Assembly: GCF_013377885.1 (NCBI RefSeq)
Contig: NZ_JABKAU010000011.1
Coordinates: 1 to 64,000, forward strand
DNA: 64,000 nucleotides
From: Hymenobacter lapidiphilus
GTDB lineage: Bacteria > Bacteroidota > Bacteroidia > Cytophagales > Hymenobacteraceae
Direction of reading: 5' to 3'
The notes beneath the pieces were generated by a model. That model did no database searches. It was not told the DNA's origin and saw only the letters and a program-made list of their open reading frames with translations. Positions 36,668 to 44,456 of the stretch are shown one piece after another (the stretch's first letter is position 1; the number at the start of each line of letters is the position of its first letter). A program made the position numbers and the translations under genes.

Positions 36668-37972
36668 ATGGCCTCTTTTGAAGTAATTGGCGGTAAGCCG
36701 CTGCATGGTGAAATCGTGCCTCAGGGTGCAAAAAACGAAGCTCTCCAGATTCTGTGTGCGGTGTTGCTGACCAGCGAGCCGGTTACCATCAGCAATGTGC
36801 CCGATATCCGCGACGTGAACAAGCTCATTGAGCTGCTGCGCGATTTGGGTGTAAAAGTGGGCAAGCTGAGTTCGGACTCCTACCTGTTCCAGGCCGACAA
36901 TGTGAACCTAGCCTACCTCGACACGCCCGAGTTTATTGCCCAGGCCGGGGCGTTGCGTGGGTCAGTGATGATTCTGGGCCCCATGCTGGCCCGCTTCGGG
37001 CGCTGCCAGCTGCCCAAGCCGGGCGGCGACAAAATCGGCCGCCGGCCGATGGACACGCACTTTCTGGGCCTTGAAAAGCTGGGCGGCAAGCTCACGCTCG
37101 AAGGCAAGGATTTCTACCGCATCAAGGCTGAAAATGGCCTGACCGGTGCCTACATGATGCTCGACGAAGCCTCCGTAACGGGCACGGCCAACATCGTGAT
37201 GGCCGCCGTGCTGGCCTCGGGCACCACCACTGTTTACAATGCCGCCTGCGAGCCGTACCTGCAGCAGCTCTGCAAAATGCTGGTGCGCATGGGCGCGAAA
37301 ATCAACGGCATCGGCTCTAATTTGCTCACCATTGAAGGTGTGGAGCAGCTGGGCGGCACCGAGCACCGTATGCTGCCCGACATGATTGAAATCGGCTCCT
37401 TCATCGGCCTAGCCGCCATGACGGGCTCCGAAATCACCATCAAAGACTGTCAGATTGCCGAGTTGGGCATCATTCCCGACACCTTCCGCAAACTGGGCAT
37501 CAAGCTCGAATTCCGGGGCGACGATATCCACATCCCGGCCCAGGAGCATTACGAGATTGATACCTACCTCGACGGTTCCATCCTCACGATTTCCGACCAC
37601 ACTTGGCCTGGCTTCACGCCCGATTTGCTGAGCATTGTGCTGGTAGTAGCCACGCAGGCCAAGGGCACGGTACTCATTCACCAGAAGATGTTCGAGTCGC
37701 GCCTATTTTTCGTCGATAAGCTCATCGATATGGGGGCGCAGGTGATTCTCTGCGACCCGCACCGCGCTACCGTCATCGGCCTCAACCACCAGAAACGCCT
37801 GCACGGCATCACGATGAGCTCGCCCGATATCCGGGCTGGCGTGGCCCTGCTCATTGCCGCCCTTTCGGCCGAGGGCCGCAGCGTAATTGAGAATGTGGAG
37901 CAGATTGACCGCGGTTACCAACATATCGACCAGCGCCTTGTCGCCCTTGGCGCCCAGATTCGGCGGCTATAA
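36668..37972 (+). CDS. murA: UDP-N-acetylglucosamine 1-carboxyvinyltransferase (MurA)
   Basis: 434 residues. MurA transfers enolpyruvate from PEP to UDP-GlcNAc, the first committed step of peptidoglycan synthesis, in the cytoplasm. The family N-terminus (VIGGKPLHGEIVPQGAKNEAL, conserved KN) and the active-site loop are clear. The loop residue that is Cys115 in E. coli is D121 here (PGGDKIGRR). By the known effect of that Cys-to-Asp change in other bacteria, the enzyme should be insensitive to fosfomycin. The C-terminal DIRAGVALLIAAL is normal. Confidence 0.96.
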   Translation: MASFEVIGGKPLHGEIVPQGAKNEALQILCAVLLTSEPVTISNVPDIRDVNKLIELLRDLGVKVGKLSSDSYLFQADNVNLAYLDTPEFIAQAGALRGSVMILGPMLARFGRCQLPKPGGDKIGRRPMDTHFLGLEKLGGKLTLEGKDFYRIKAENGLTGAYMMLDEASVTGTANIVMAAVLASGTTTVYNAACEPYLQQLCKMLVRMGAKINGIGSNLLTIEGVEQLGGTEHRMLPDMIEIGSFIGLAAMTGSEITIKDCQIAELGIIPDTFRKLGIKLEFRGDDIHIPAQEHYEIDTYLDGSILTISDHTWPGFTPDLLSIVLVVATQAKGTVLIHQKMFESRLFFVDKLIDMGAQVILCDPHRATVIGLNHQKRLHGITMSSPDIRAGVALLIAALSAEGRSVIENVEQIDRGYQHIDQRLVALGAQIRRL

Positions 37973-37994
37973 GCGAGTCTGCTTTGCTATATCC

Positions 37995-38028
37995 ACTGCC
38001 CGGTTTCTGCTTGCAGAAGCCGGGCAGT
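37995..38028 (+). terminator. Hairpin after murA
   Basis: 16-bp stem (ACTGCCCGGTTTCTGC against GCAGAAGCCGGGCAGT, one G-U pair), loop 2 nt, weak T content after it. Plausible terminator 23 bp after the murA stop. Confidence 0.55.
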
Positions 38029-38129
38029 ACTGTTTCGGGCTCCGGTGTATACCAGGAACTGTGGCGGCGACGTTGAGTAACTGTGCGGGCGACACGAGGC
38101 GATGGGGCCACCTTTTATCCTTTTTGGTT

Positions 38130-38978
38130 ATGCGCATCCCAATTCTGCTCTCGTTGGTATTGGTGGCTGGGCTGGGCTCCTGCAACCAAGGCGAAGAAGC
38201 TGCCCAGGACAAAATGCTGGCCGTAGCAGAAATGATGGAGGCCCCTGGCCCCTCCTACGCGCCACCTATCTCCTCCTCAAACAACGTTCCCATATCTGCT
38301 GCGCCGGCCGCCAACCGCAAGCTGGTTTACCATGCCAAGGTGCGGGTGAAAGTGGACGACCTGCCTCGCGCTAACCAGCACATGGACAGCCTCACCAGAG
38401 CCCTCGGAGCCTACGTGCAAGAAGCGTCGGAAGAGCGTGAGGATGGCCAATGGCGGCACGAGAGGAAGATACGCGTGGCACCAGCCCGCTTCCAGACACT
38501 CCTGGGCGGTTTGGGCCGGCTGGGCATAGTAGAGTTTAAACAGCTTTCGACCGATGATGTAACCACCCAGCATGCCGACGTTACGGCCCGACTTGCGTCC
38601 AAGCAGGCACTGGAGCAACGGTACCTGGAGTTGCTCAAGAAGGCCAACAAGGTGTCGGACATGCTGGAGATTGAGGAGAAGGTGGGCGAAATCCGCGAGG
38701 AAGTCGAGTCCACCCAAAGTCGCCTGCGCATCCTCAACGACGAAGTGGCCTACTCTACCATCACCCTCACCTATTACCAGGAGCTTAGCCAGCGCCGGCC
38801 CGATGCCCCCGTCCTCTCCTTCGGCAGCCGCCTGCTGGCCTCCTTCTACAGCGGCTGGGAACTCCTCACCAACCTCATGCTGGGCCTCGTGGCGGCCTGG
38901 CCCCTATTGTTGCTGCTGACGGCCGGGATTGTGGCTTTGCAGGCCTGGCGCCGGCGCCGGGCCCGACAGCCAAAGTAA
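38130..38978 (+). CDS. DUF4349 lipoprotein
   Basis: 282 residues from the ATG at 38130. Lipobox GLGSC near residue 18. After a Pro-rich linker comes the DUF4349 core, including the conserved RRLxxLLxxL-like RFQTLLGGLGRLG, a coiled coil (about 140-200: LASKQALEQRYLELLKKANK... EIEEKVGEIREEVE) and STITLTYYQE; the C-terminal 40 residues contain one membrane helix followed by RRRRARQPK. A dual anchor (lipid plus helix) is unusual but typical of DUF4349. Upstream in-frame starts overlap murA. Confidence 0.85.
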   Translation: MRIPILLSLVLVAGLGSCNQGEEAAQDKMLAVAEMMEAPGPSYAPPISSSNNVPISAAPAANRKLVYHAKVRVKVDDLPRANQHMDSLTRALGAYVQEASEEREDGQWRHERKIRVAPARFQTLLGGLGRLGIVEFKQLSTDDVTTQHADVTARLASKQALEQRYLELLKKANKVSDMLEIEEKVGEIREEVESTQSRLRILNDEVAYSTITLTYYQELSQRRPDAPVLSFGSRLLASFYSGWELLTNLMLGLVAAWPLLLLLTAGIVALQAWRRRRARQPK

Positions 38979-39126
38979 GCCACCGCTAGTTGCAAGCCGC
39001 CGAAGCTGTTTAAGACCTTACTGATAATGTTGCTAGCACTATGCTGAGGCCGGACTACCGAAGCTGGCGGTAAAGGCACTTCAGCAGTTGATAGAAGTGC
39101 CCAGATACGTAAGTCCATTCAAGCCG

Positions 39127-39158
39127 AATGCCCCGCCAACGAAAGTCGGCGGGGCATT
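39127..39158. terminator. Bidirectional terminator hairpin
   Basis: 11-bp stem AATGCCCCGCC with complement, 10-nt loop, between the convergent DUF4349 gene and the small membrane protein gene. The T-runs are weak. Confidence 0.55.
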
Positions 39159-39185
39159 CTGTAGGTGCCTTAGTAGGATTGAGAG

Positions 39186-39521
39186 TTAGTCAACTACCAT
39201 ATCAACCACTGAAGTTGCCAGTGAAAGCACAACACTGAACAGCAGCGCCGACAGGAAACCGCTAATCTCGAAACCGGCCATCAGGTAGCTGGCCAGCATG
39301 ATAATGAGCGCATTGATGACGAACAGGAACAGGCCCAGCGTGAGGATGGTGATGGGCAACCCAATAATTTGCAGAATGGGCTTTACCACGGCGTTGAGAA
39401 TAGCCAGTACCACCACCAGAATCATGGCGTCGGTGAAACCACGGATGTAAGCGCCGGGCAGAAAGGTAGCCAGCAGATACGTGACGATGGCTGAGAGAAT
39501 GAATTTGAGAATGAAGCTCAT
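39186..39521 (-). CDS. Phage holin family (Pfam 04020-like) membrane protein
   Basis: 111 residues forming three to four membrane helices. The conserved VVLAILNAVVKPILQIIGLP and LGLFLFVINALII are diagnostic of this small-membrane-protein family (YvlD-like), which despite its name is encoded in ordinary chromosomes. No lysin or phage genes are near. Stands alone upstream of the arginase-family gene in reverse order. Confidence 0.85.
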   Translation of the reverse strand: MSFILKFILSAIVTYLLATFLPGAYIRGFTDAMILVVVLAILNAVVKPILQIIGLPITILTLGLFLFVINALIIMLASYLMAGFEISGFLSALLFSVVLSLATSVVDMVVD

Positions 39522-39616
39522 AAGACAGAAAAGGGAGTTTGGGTGAAAGAAGTACAGTATTCAGGGAGTTGAATACCATACGAGCCCCTGCCATTTCAGT
39601 TGCCGGGGCCCGGGCG

Positions 39617-40705
39617 CTATTCTACGACGCGGGCCTTCAGGCGGCCCTGCGAAACAGCCATCCAGTTGGCCATATGGTAGAGCAGGCGCGCGCCTACAAT
39701 GGCGTTCCATTCGGTGTCGCCGGGGGCCACCTCGTTCAGGTCGCAGCCGATAATGATGCGGCCTGAGCGCACTACCATGCGCAGCAGATATACGGCCTGC
39801 TCGAACTCGAGGCCGCCGGGCACGGGCGTGCCGGTGCCCGGGCAGAGCTTGGGGTCGAGTCCGTCGATATCAAAGCTCAGGTACACCTTTTGAGGCAGTT
39901 GGGCAATGATTTTCTTGCACTCCTTTTTCCACGACTTGCCGCCCAGCATTTCGGCCTGCAGGAAACGGTCGGCAAACAGGGCCACGCGGCCGTTGCTCTG
40001 GTCGATGAAATCGGCCTCCTGCTGGCAATAGTCGCGGATGCCCACCTGCACCAGTTTCTTCACCTGCGGCAGCTGCAGGGCGTTGTACATGATGGAGGCG
40101 TGCGAGAACTCGAAGCCCTCGTAGGCGGGTCGCAGGTCGCAGTGGGCGTCAATCTGCAGAATACCAAATTCCTCGTGGCGCTCGGCCAGCGCGTGCAGGT
40201 AGCCCAGCGGCGTGCTATGGTCGCCGCCTAATACTACTACCCCTTTACCGGCGTCGAGCAGGGCCCCGGTTTTTGCTTTCAACCACTCCAGCAGGGCGCG
40301 CCCCCGCTCGTTGATACGTTCAGCACTGGGGGCGTGCTCGGCGCGGTCTGCTTCGGGCTGGCCTTCCTCAAGCCAGCCAATGTAGCCTTCGGCCAGCGGG
40401 CGCAACTCCTCGCTTTCGGCCGCAATGGCGGCGTCGGGTTCCTCCATGGCCAGCCCCATGCGCCAGGCGTCGGGCAGGTCGGGGTCATAGAGGTCCACCT
40501 GCAGTGAGGCGGCATGGATGGCCTCGGGGCCCTGGGCCGTACCGGCACGATACGATACGGTTACCTCCCACGGCACGGGCACCACCACTACCTGAGCTTC
40601 CTCAGGCGTGAATGGCAGCCCAAACAGTCCTCCAGCGGCATCGGCGAGGGCATTGGGGTCGAAGTTGGCAAGCTTTTCTTTGAAAGAGGAGGCAGAGTCG
40701 GCCAT
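39617..40705 (-). CDS. Arginase/agmatinase/formiminoglutamase family hydrolase
   Basis: 362 residues. A di-manganese ureohydrolase with its metal ligands in GGDHSTPLGYLHAL, QIDAHCDLRPAYEG and LSFDIDGLDPKLCPGTGTP. Substrate (arginine, agmatine, formimidoylglutamate) is not decided by the sequence I can see; an N-terminal extension of 90 residues with TVSYRAGTAQGPEAI is typical of the agmatinase-like group in Bacteroidota. It follows the chemotaxis operon after 173 bp, with a palindrome between, so it is probably a separate unit. Confidence 0.88.
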   Translation of the reverse strand: MADSASSFKEKLANFDPNALADAAGGLFGLPFTPEEAQVVVVPVPWEVTVSYRAGTAQGPEAIHAASLQVDLYDPDLPDAWRMGLAMEEPDAAIAAESEELRPLAEGYIGWLEEGQPEADRAEHAPSAERINERGRALLEWLKAKTGALLDAGKGVVVLGGDHSTPLGYLHALAERHEEFGILQIDAHCDLRPAYEGFEFSHASIMYNALQLPQVKKLVQVGIRDYCQQEADFIDQSNGRVALFADRFLQAEMLGGKSWKKECKKIIAQLPQKVYLSFDIDGLDPKLCPGTGTPVPGGLEFEQAVYLLRMVVRSGRIIIGCDLNEVAPGDTEWNAIVGARLLYHMANWMAVSQGRLKARVVE

Positions 40706-40765
40706 ATTAGCGTATGGGTTAAAGCGTGAAAGCAGAAGGTACAGAAGCCGGTGTTGGACGCCCCC

Positions 40766-40850
40766 AGCGCGAAAATCCGTTTCGCGACGGGCGAAGCGAG
40801 TGTTCCGTAGAGGAACTCGTCCGGCCCGTCGCGAAACGGATTTTCGCGCT
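40766..40850. repeat. GCGCGAAAATCCGTTTCGCG palindrome
   Basis: Perfect 26-bp arms (40766-40791 and 40825-40850) around an inner hairpin (GAGTGTTCC against GGAACTC). Unrelated to the GTCAT family. Lies between cheC and the arginase-family gene. Confidence 0.85.
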
Positions 40851-40878
40851 ACGGTAGTAGGGCACTGCTATGGTACAC

Positions 40879-41514
40879 CTAGCTGCCGAACTGGCCGCCC
40901 ATGAAGTCGTAGGTGCGAATGATGGTAATGATTTTCTCGAAGGTTTCGCGGTCGAAGAATATCATAAGCGGTAGCTCCACCGAGTTTTCCTTGTCCGAAA
41001 ACTGGGTTATCACCGAAAAAATGAGCGGCTGCACCATCGGGTTGTCGTGCAACAGACTACGCAGGGCGGCACCCATATCGCCCTGCGGATGGGCAGGCGG
41101 GGCCCCGTATATACGCGCCTTCAGGATATTGGCTAGCTGCGTTACCAGCGCCCCGGTAATGATGTTGCTGATTTCGAGCAGCAGCGACTCCTGCATGGAG
41201 TCAATATTGATGTCGTCGGTAGTTTGCATGCGCAGGCAAACCCGCGAGAGGCGCTGCACATGCTGGCCCGAAAAGAACATGAGCGTAGTGCCGTTGAAGT
41301 CGCCCCGGATATCGGACTGAATAACGACATGGCCGGCCTGCAGGTCGCTTACTTTTTCGAGAATGCTCCGCCCCGATACAATATCAAGATTGGGCACTTC
41401 GAGCAGCACTTTCTCCTGGGCTACCACCGCGAACGAGTCGGCAGCGCGGGCCAGGCCGATGTTCAGGATTTCGCGAATTATGTCGCGCTCCAGTTCCGTC
41501 ATGTGCAATTCCAT
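40879..41514 (-). CDS. Chemotaxis protein CheC
   Basis: 211 residues; a second in-frame ATG at 41502 would shorten it by four. CheC-family phosphatases hydrolyse CheY-phosphate; they contain two copies of a D/S-x3-E-x2-N active-site motif. Here the copies appear as TELERDIIREILNIGLARAA near the N-terminus and ESLLLEISNIITGALV near residue 105. A partner CheD is not present in the window. It is the last gene of the signalling operon, 57 bp after cheA, and would supply the phosphatase for the CheY encoded at 43463. Confidence 0.82.
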   Translation of the reverse strand: MELHMTELERDIIREILNIGLARAADSFAVVAQEKVLLEVPNLDIVSGRSILEKVSDLQAGHVVIQSDIRGDFNGTTLMFFSGQHVQRLSRVCLRMQTTDDINIDSMQESLLLEISNIITGALVTQLANILKARIYGAPPAHPQGDMGAALRSLLHDNPMVQPLIFSVITQFSDKENSVELPLMIFFDRETFEKIITIIRTYDFMGGQFGS

Positions 41515-41571
41515 AGGGTTCAGGTGAAAGGGCAGGCTACCAGGGTAACCGGCCAGACTGCAATACGAGAG

Positions 41572-43209
41572 TTATGGCCGTTTGGCTAAAAAGAGTCGGG
41601 TTAGGGCTGGCACATCGAGCACCAGGCACACTTGCCCGCTACCGAGCAGTGTTACGCCCCCAAACAGGTCAATGGTATCCAGCGGCTTGCTCATGGCTTT
41701 CACCACAATGTCCTGCTGGCGTAAAAACCGGTCGACGATAAGGCCGAGCCGGCGGTTGTTGTAGTTGACAATGATGATATCCTGGCGGCCCTGCAGCATC
41801 GATTTGCGGGCCGGGGCCAACGGCTGGTCACCTTCAAGGTGCAGCAGCTCGCGCAACGATACCACGGGCACGTTCTCATCCTGGAGGCGGGTAAGGAGCA
41901 CCCCGCCCACCACGCTGAAGCTACCGGGCATCAACGACACCACCGAGTCGGTGTGCATGAGGGGCAGGGCGTAGCTGCGCTCATCAAGCTCGAACAGCAG
42001 GGCACCCTTTACGGCAATGGAAGTAGGCAGCACCAGCGTAAAGGTGGTGCCTTCGCCCAGCACCGAATCAACGCGCAGCTGCCCGCCGAGCGAGTCGATG
42101 GCCAGCTTTACAACATCGAGCCCCACGCCACGGCCCGAAATTTCGGTTACTTCTCTTGCCATCGAGAAGCCGGGCTCCAGCAGAAAGGCCTGCACGGCCG
42201 CATCATTCAGCTGGGCGGCAGCGGCCCGCGTTACCAGGCCACGCTCTACGGCCTTACGGCGAACTTTTTCTACGTTAATTCCCCGGCCGTCGTCCTGCAC
42301 CTGCACCAGCACATCGTCGCGTTCGGCCTGAGCCGATAGCGTGAGCTGGCCCTGAGCCGGCTTGCCAGCGGCTTCCCGCTCGGCGGCCGTTTCTAGGCCG
42401 TGAGCAATAGCGTTGCGTACCAGGTGCAGCAGCGCATCGGTGATAATCTGCAGGATGTTGCGGTCAATCTGAATGTCCTCACCCTGCAGCGTCAGGTTTA
42501 CTTCCTTGCCTTCGGCAGTAGCCACGTCGCGCACCACCCGCGGAAACTTACTAAACAGCGACCCCACCCCTACCAGGCGGGCATCCATGATGCTGTATTG
42601 CAGCTCGTCGGCAATGCGCGAAAAATGGGCAGCGGCGGCCGTTAGGGCGGGGGCATCTATTTCGCGGCTCAGCGTGAGAATCCGGTCCCGGTCAATAATG
42701 AGCTCCCCCATCAGGTTCATCAGGTGGTCGAGCTTTCGCACCTGAATGTAGACCAGGTCGGAAAGCTCCAGCTTGCGGCTGACGTCCTCGTCATCGTCGG
42801 CTTCCTCATCATCGAGGTTGGGCTCTTCGCCGCGGGTAAGTCGGTCGAGGTTGTCGAGCAGGCGCTGCACATCGGGCAGTTCCTGGTCCTGTCCCACGGC
42901 CCGGATAAGCTCGCCAAGCGTGTCGATGCCGCCAAACAGCACCGGCACCATACTGCCCGTGAAAGTAGTCTCGCCATCGCGCAACTGGCCAAATACGGTT
43001 TCCATGTGGTGGGCCGCCTCGCCGATGCTGGTGTAGCCCATAGCCCGGGCATTCGACTTGAGGTTGTGCATGAGCCGGAACAGCTCACGCAGGGCCTGCT
43101 CATCGGCCGGGTCGCGCTCCAACTCGCTGATGTGCCGGCTCATGGCGTCGTAGTATTCCAACGCCTCGGCCATGAAAAGCTCGCGGTACTCTTGCTCCCG
43201 GTTACTCAT
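41572..43209 (-). CDS. cheA: Chemotaxis histidine kinase CheA
   Basis: 545 residues from the ATG at 43209. Domains in order: HPt with phospho-acceptor H48 in LMHNLKSNARAMG; an acidic linker without a clear P2 CheY-binding domain (DDEEADDDEDVS); dimerisation domain SDLVYIQVRKLDHLMNLMGELI; kinase domain with N-box HLVRNAIAHGLE and G-boxes DDGRGI and GRGVGLDVV; and a C-terminal CheW-like domain ending LARLFLA-type sequence. It is at the short end of the family because P2 is missing or reduced. Confidence 0.95.
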   Translation of the reverse strand: MSNREQEYRELFMAEALEYYDAMSRHISELERDPADEQALRELFRLMHNLKSNARAMGYTSIGEAAHHMETVFGQLRDGETTFTGSMVPVLFGGIDTLGELIRAVGQDQELPDVQRLLDNLDRLTRGEEPNLDDEEADDDEDVSRKLELSDLVYIQVRKLDHLMNLMGELIIDRDRILTLSREIDAPALTAAAAHFSRIADELQYSIMDARLVGVGSLFSKFPRVVRDVATAEGKEVNLTLQGEDIQIDRNILQIITDALLHLVRNAIAHGLETAAEREAAGKPAQGQLTLSAQAERDDVLVQVQDDGRGINVEKVRRKAVERGLVTRAAAAQLNDAAVQAFLLEPGFSMAREVTEISGRGVGLDVVKLAIDSLGGQLRVDSVLGEGTTFTLVLPTSIAVKGALLFELDERSYALPLMHTDSVVSLMPGSFSVVGGVLLTRLQDENVPVVSLRELLHLEGDQPLAPARKSMLQGRQDIIIVNYNNRRLGLIVDRFLRQQDIVVKAMSKPLDTIDLFGGVTLLGSGQVCLVLDVPALTRLFLAKRP

Positions 43210-43349
43210 CGCGCCACAAAAGTTGAAAGCTACCGGCCGCACCCATCCAGCGACCCTCGCCAATTAGGCGGGGGCTATCAACCGGAACAAGTAGTACAGA
43301 TGGGAAAGACGACACGAGAAACACGGATACGCGAAAATAGTATTCAGCC

Positions 43350-43440
43350 GGGGCGCCGGATTCCCAGGGCTTCAACCCTGAGAATCCGGGATGGAATAGT
43401 GGAAACGACGACTAGCCCAGGGCGTTAGCCCCGGGGGTGT
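43350..43440. repeat. Two hairpin elements between cheY and cheA
   Basis: CCGGATTCCCAGGG...CCCTGAGAATCCGG (about 43355-43388) and, next to it, AGCCCAGGGCGTTAGCCCCGGGG (about 43414-43436). Motifs of this 'CCCTGGG' sort recur as dispersed repeats in many bacterial genomes. They occupy the widest spacer (253 bp) of the operon. Confidence 0.55.
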
Positions 43441-43462
43441 GGTTCGCTAAATCGGGTCCTGC

Positions 43463-43825
43463 CTATTGCAGCGCGTTGCCCACGATTTCGAGCACTTTTT
43501 CCTCCGAGAAAGGCTTCACGATATACGCCGAGGCACCGCTTTCCAGCGCTTCGTTCACAATAACCTCCTGGCCAACGGCCGAGCACATCACCACTTTCAC
43601 GTCGGGCTGCTCCTGGCGGATGCCGCGCAACACGTCGAGGCCGGTGTTGTCGGGCAGAATTACGTCGAGCGTAATCAGGTCGGGCTTGGTTTCGATGGCC
43701 ATTTCCAGGGCCTGCTGGCCATTGGCGGCCTCACCAACTACTTCGTAGCCAGCATCGGTGAGCATATTCTTGAGCATCGTGCGCATGTAGAACGAGTCGT
43801 CGACGATGAGAATGCGGTTTTTCAT
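43463..43825 (-). CDS. Response regulator CheY-like
   Basis: 120 residues, a receiver domain without output domain. Acidic pocket VDD (D9, D10), phospho-acceptor D54 in LITLDVILPD, switch Ser in MCSAVGQ and the conserved Lys in YIVKPFSEEK. Position between cheW and cheA identifies it as the output of this operon. It should carry the signal to an unknown effector; I see no flagellar motor genes here. Confidence 0.92.
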   Translation of the reverse strand: MKNRILIVDDSFYMRTMLKNMLTDAGYEVVGEAANGQQALEMAIETKPDLITLDVILPDNTGLDVLRGIRQEQPDVKVVMCSAVGQEVIVNEALESGASAYIVKPFSEEKVLEIVGNALQ

Positions 43826-43902
43826 GGGAAAGAGAAATGCGAAGTGAGAGTGCAGGGTCTGGTCTGATGGCAGGCCTGGCCCGTTGTACGGCGACTACGG
43901 GG

Positions 43903-44403
43903 CTAAGATGCCGCCGGAGTGGACAACTGCATAATTTCGGCGGGGGTGAGTAGTTTCAACATGTCGAGCACCACAATAATCCGGTCGCCAATGCGGGCGA
44001 TGCCCTCAATGTATTTATCGTGAATATTGGCTTCCTGAATGAATTCGGGTGTTTGTTCGATGGCCGACTGCGGCACCGACAGTGGTTGAGGAACCTCGCG
44101 CACCACGATGCCAATGGTATAATCTTTGGCCTCGATGGCCATGGTGTAGGTGTGGGCAGCCAATTCCTCGGTGGCTTCGCGTAGCTGAAACCGTTCCTCT
44201 AGGTCAATGACGGCAATAATATCACCACGCAGGTTGGCAATACCTTTCACGAACGACGGCGTTTTGGGCATACGCGCAATGTCGGGCGTGAGGGTCACCT
44301 CCTTTACCTGCTCGATGCGAATGGCGTACTCTTCCTGCCCCAATCGAAAAACGATAAGCTGAATAATCGGGTCGGGCGCGGCAGATTTATCGGAAGCGGG
44401 CAT
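43903..44403 (-). CDS. cheW: Chemotaxis scaffold protein CheW
   Basis: 166 residues from the ATG at 44403. Family blocks are FRLGQEEYAIRIEQVKEV, FVKGIANLRGDIIAVIDLEERF and the receptor-contact region EGIARIGDRIIVVLDMLKLL. It links the receptor encoded 53 bp upstream to CheA. Confidence 0.94.
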   Translation of the reverse strand: MPASDKSAAPDPIIQLIVFRLGQEEYAIRIEQVKEVTLTPDIARMPKTPSFVKGIANLRGDIIAVIDLEERFQLREATEELAAHTYTMAIEAKDYTIGIVVREVPQPLSVPQSAIEQTPEFIQEANIHDKYIEGIARIGDRIIVVLDMLKLLTPAEIMQLSTPAAS

Positions 44404-44456
44404 TAGTGGTGCGGCGTGGTGGGTATTGGGCAATCAGACTACCAGAAGTCGGGCTT

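Noticed and set aside
39186..39521. Prophage, suggested by the name 'phage holin family'
   Set aside because: No lysin, capsid, integrase or attachment sites nearby; this family is chromosomal in many bacteria.
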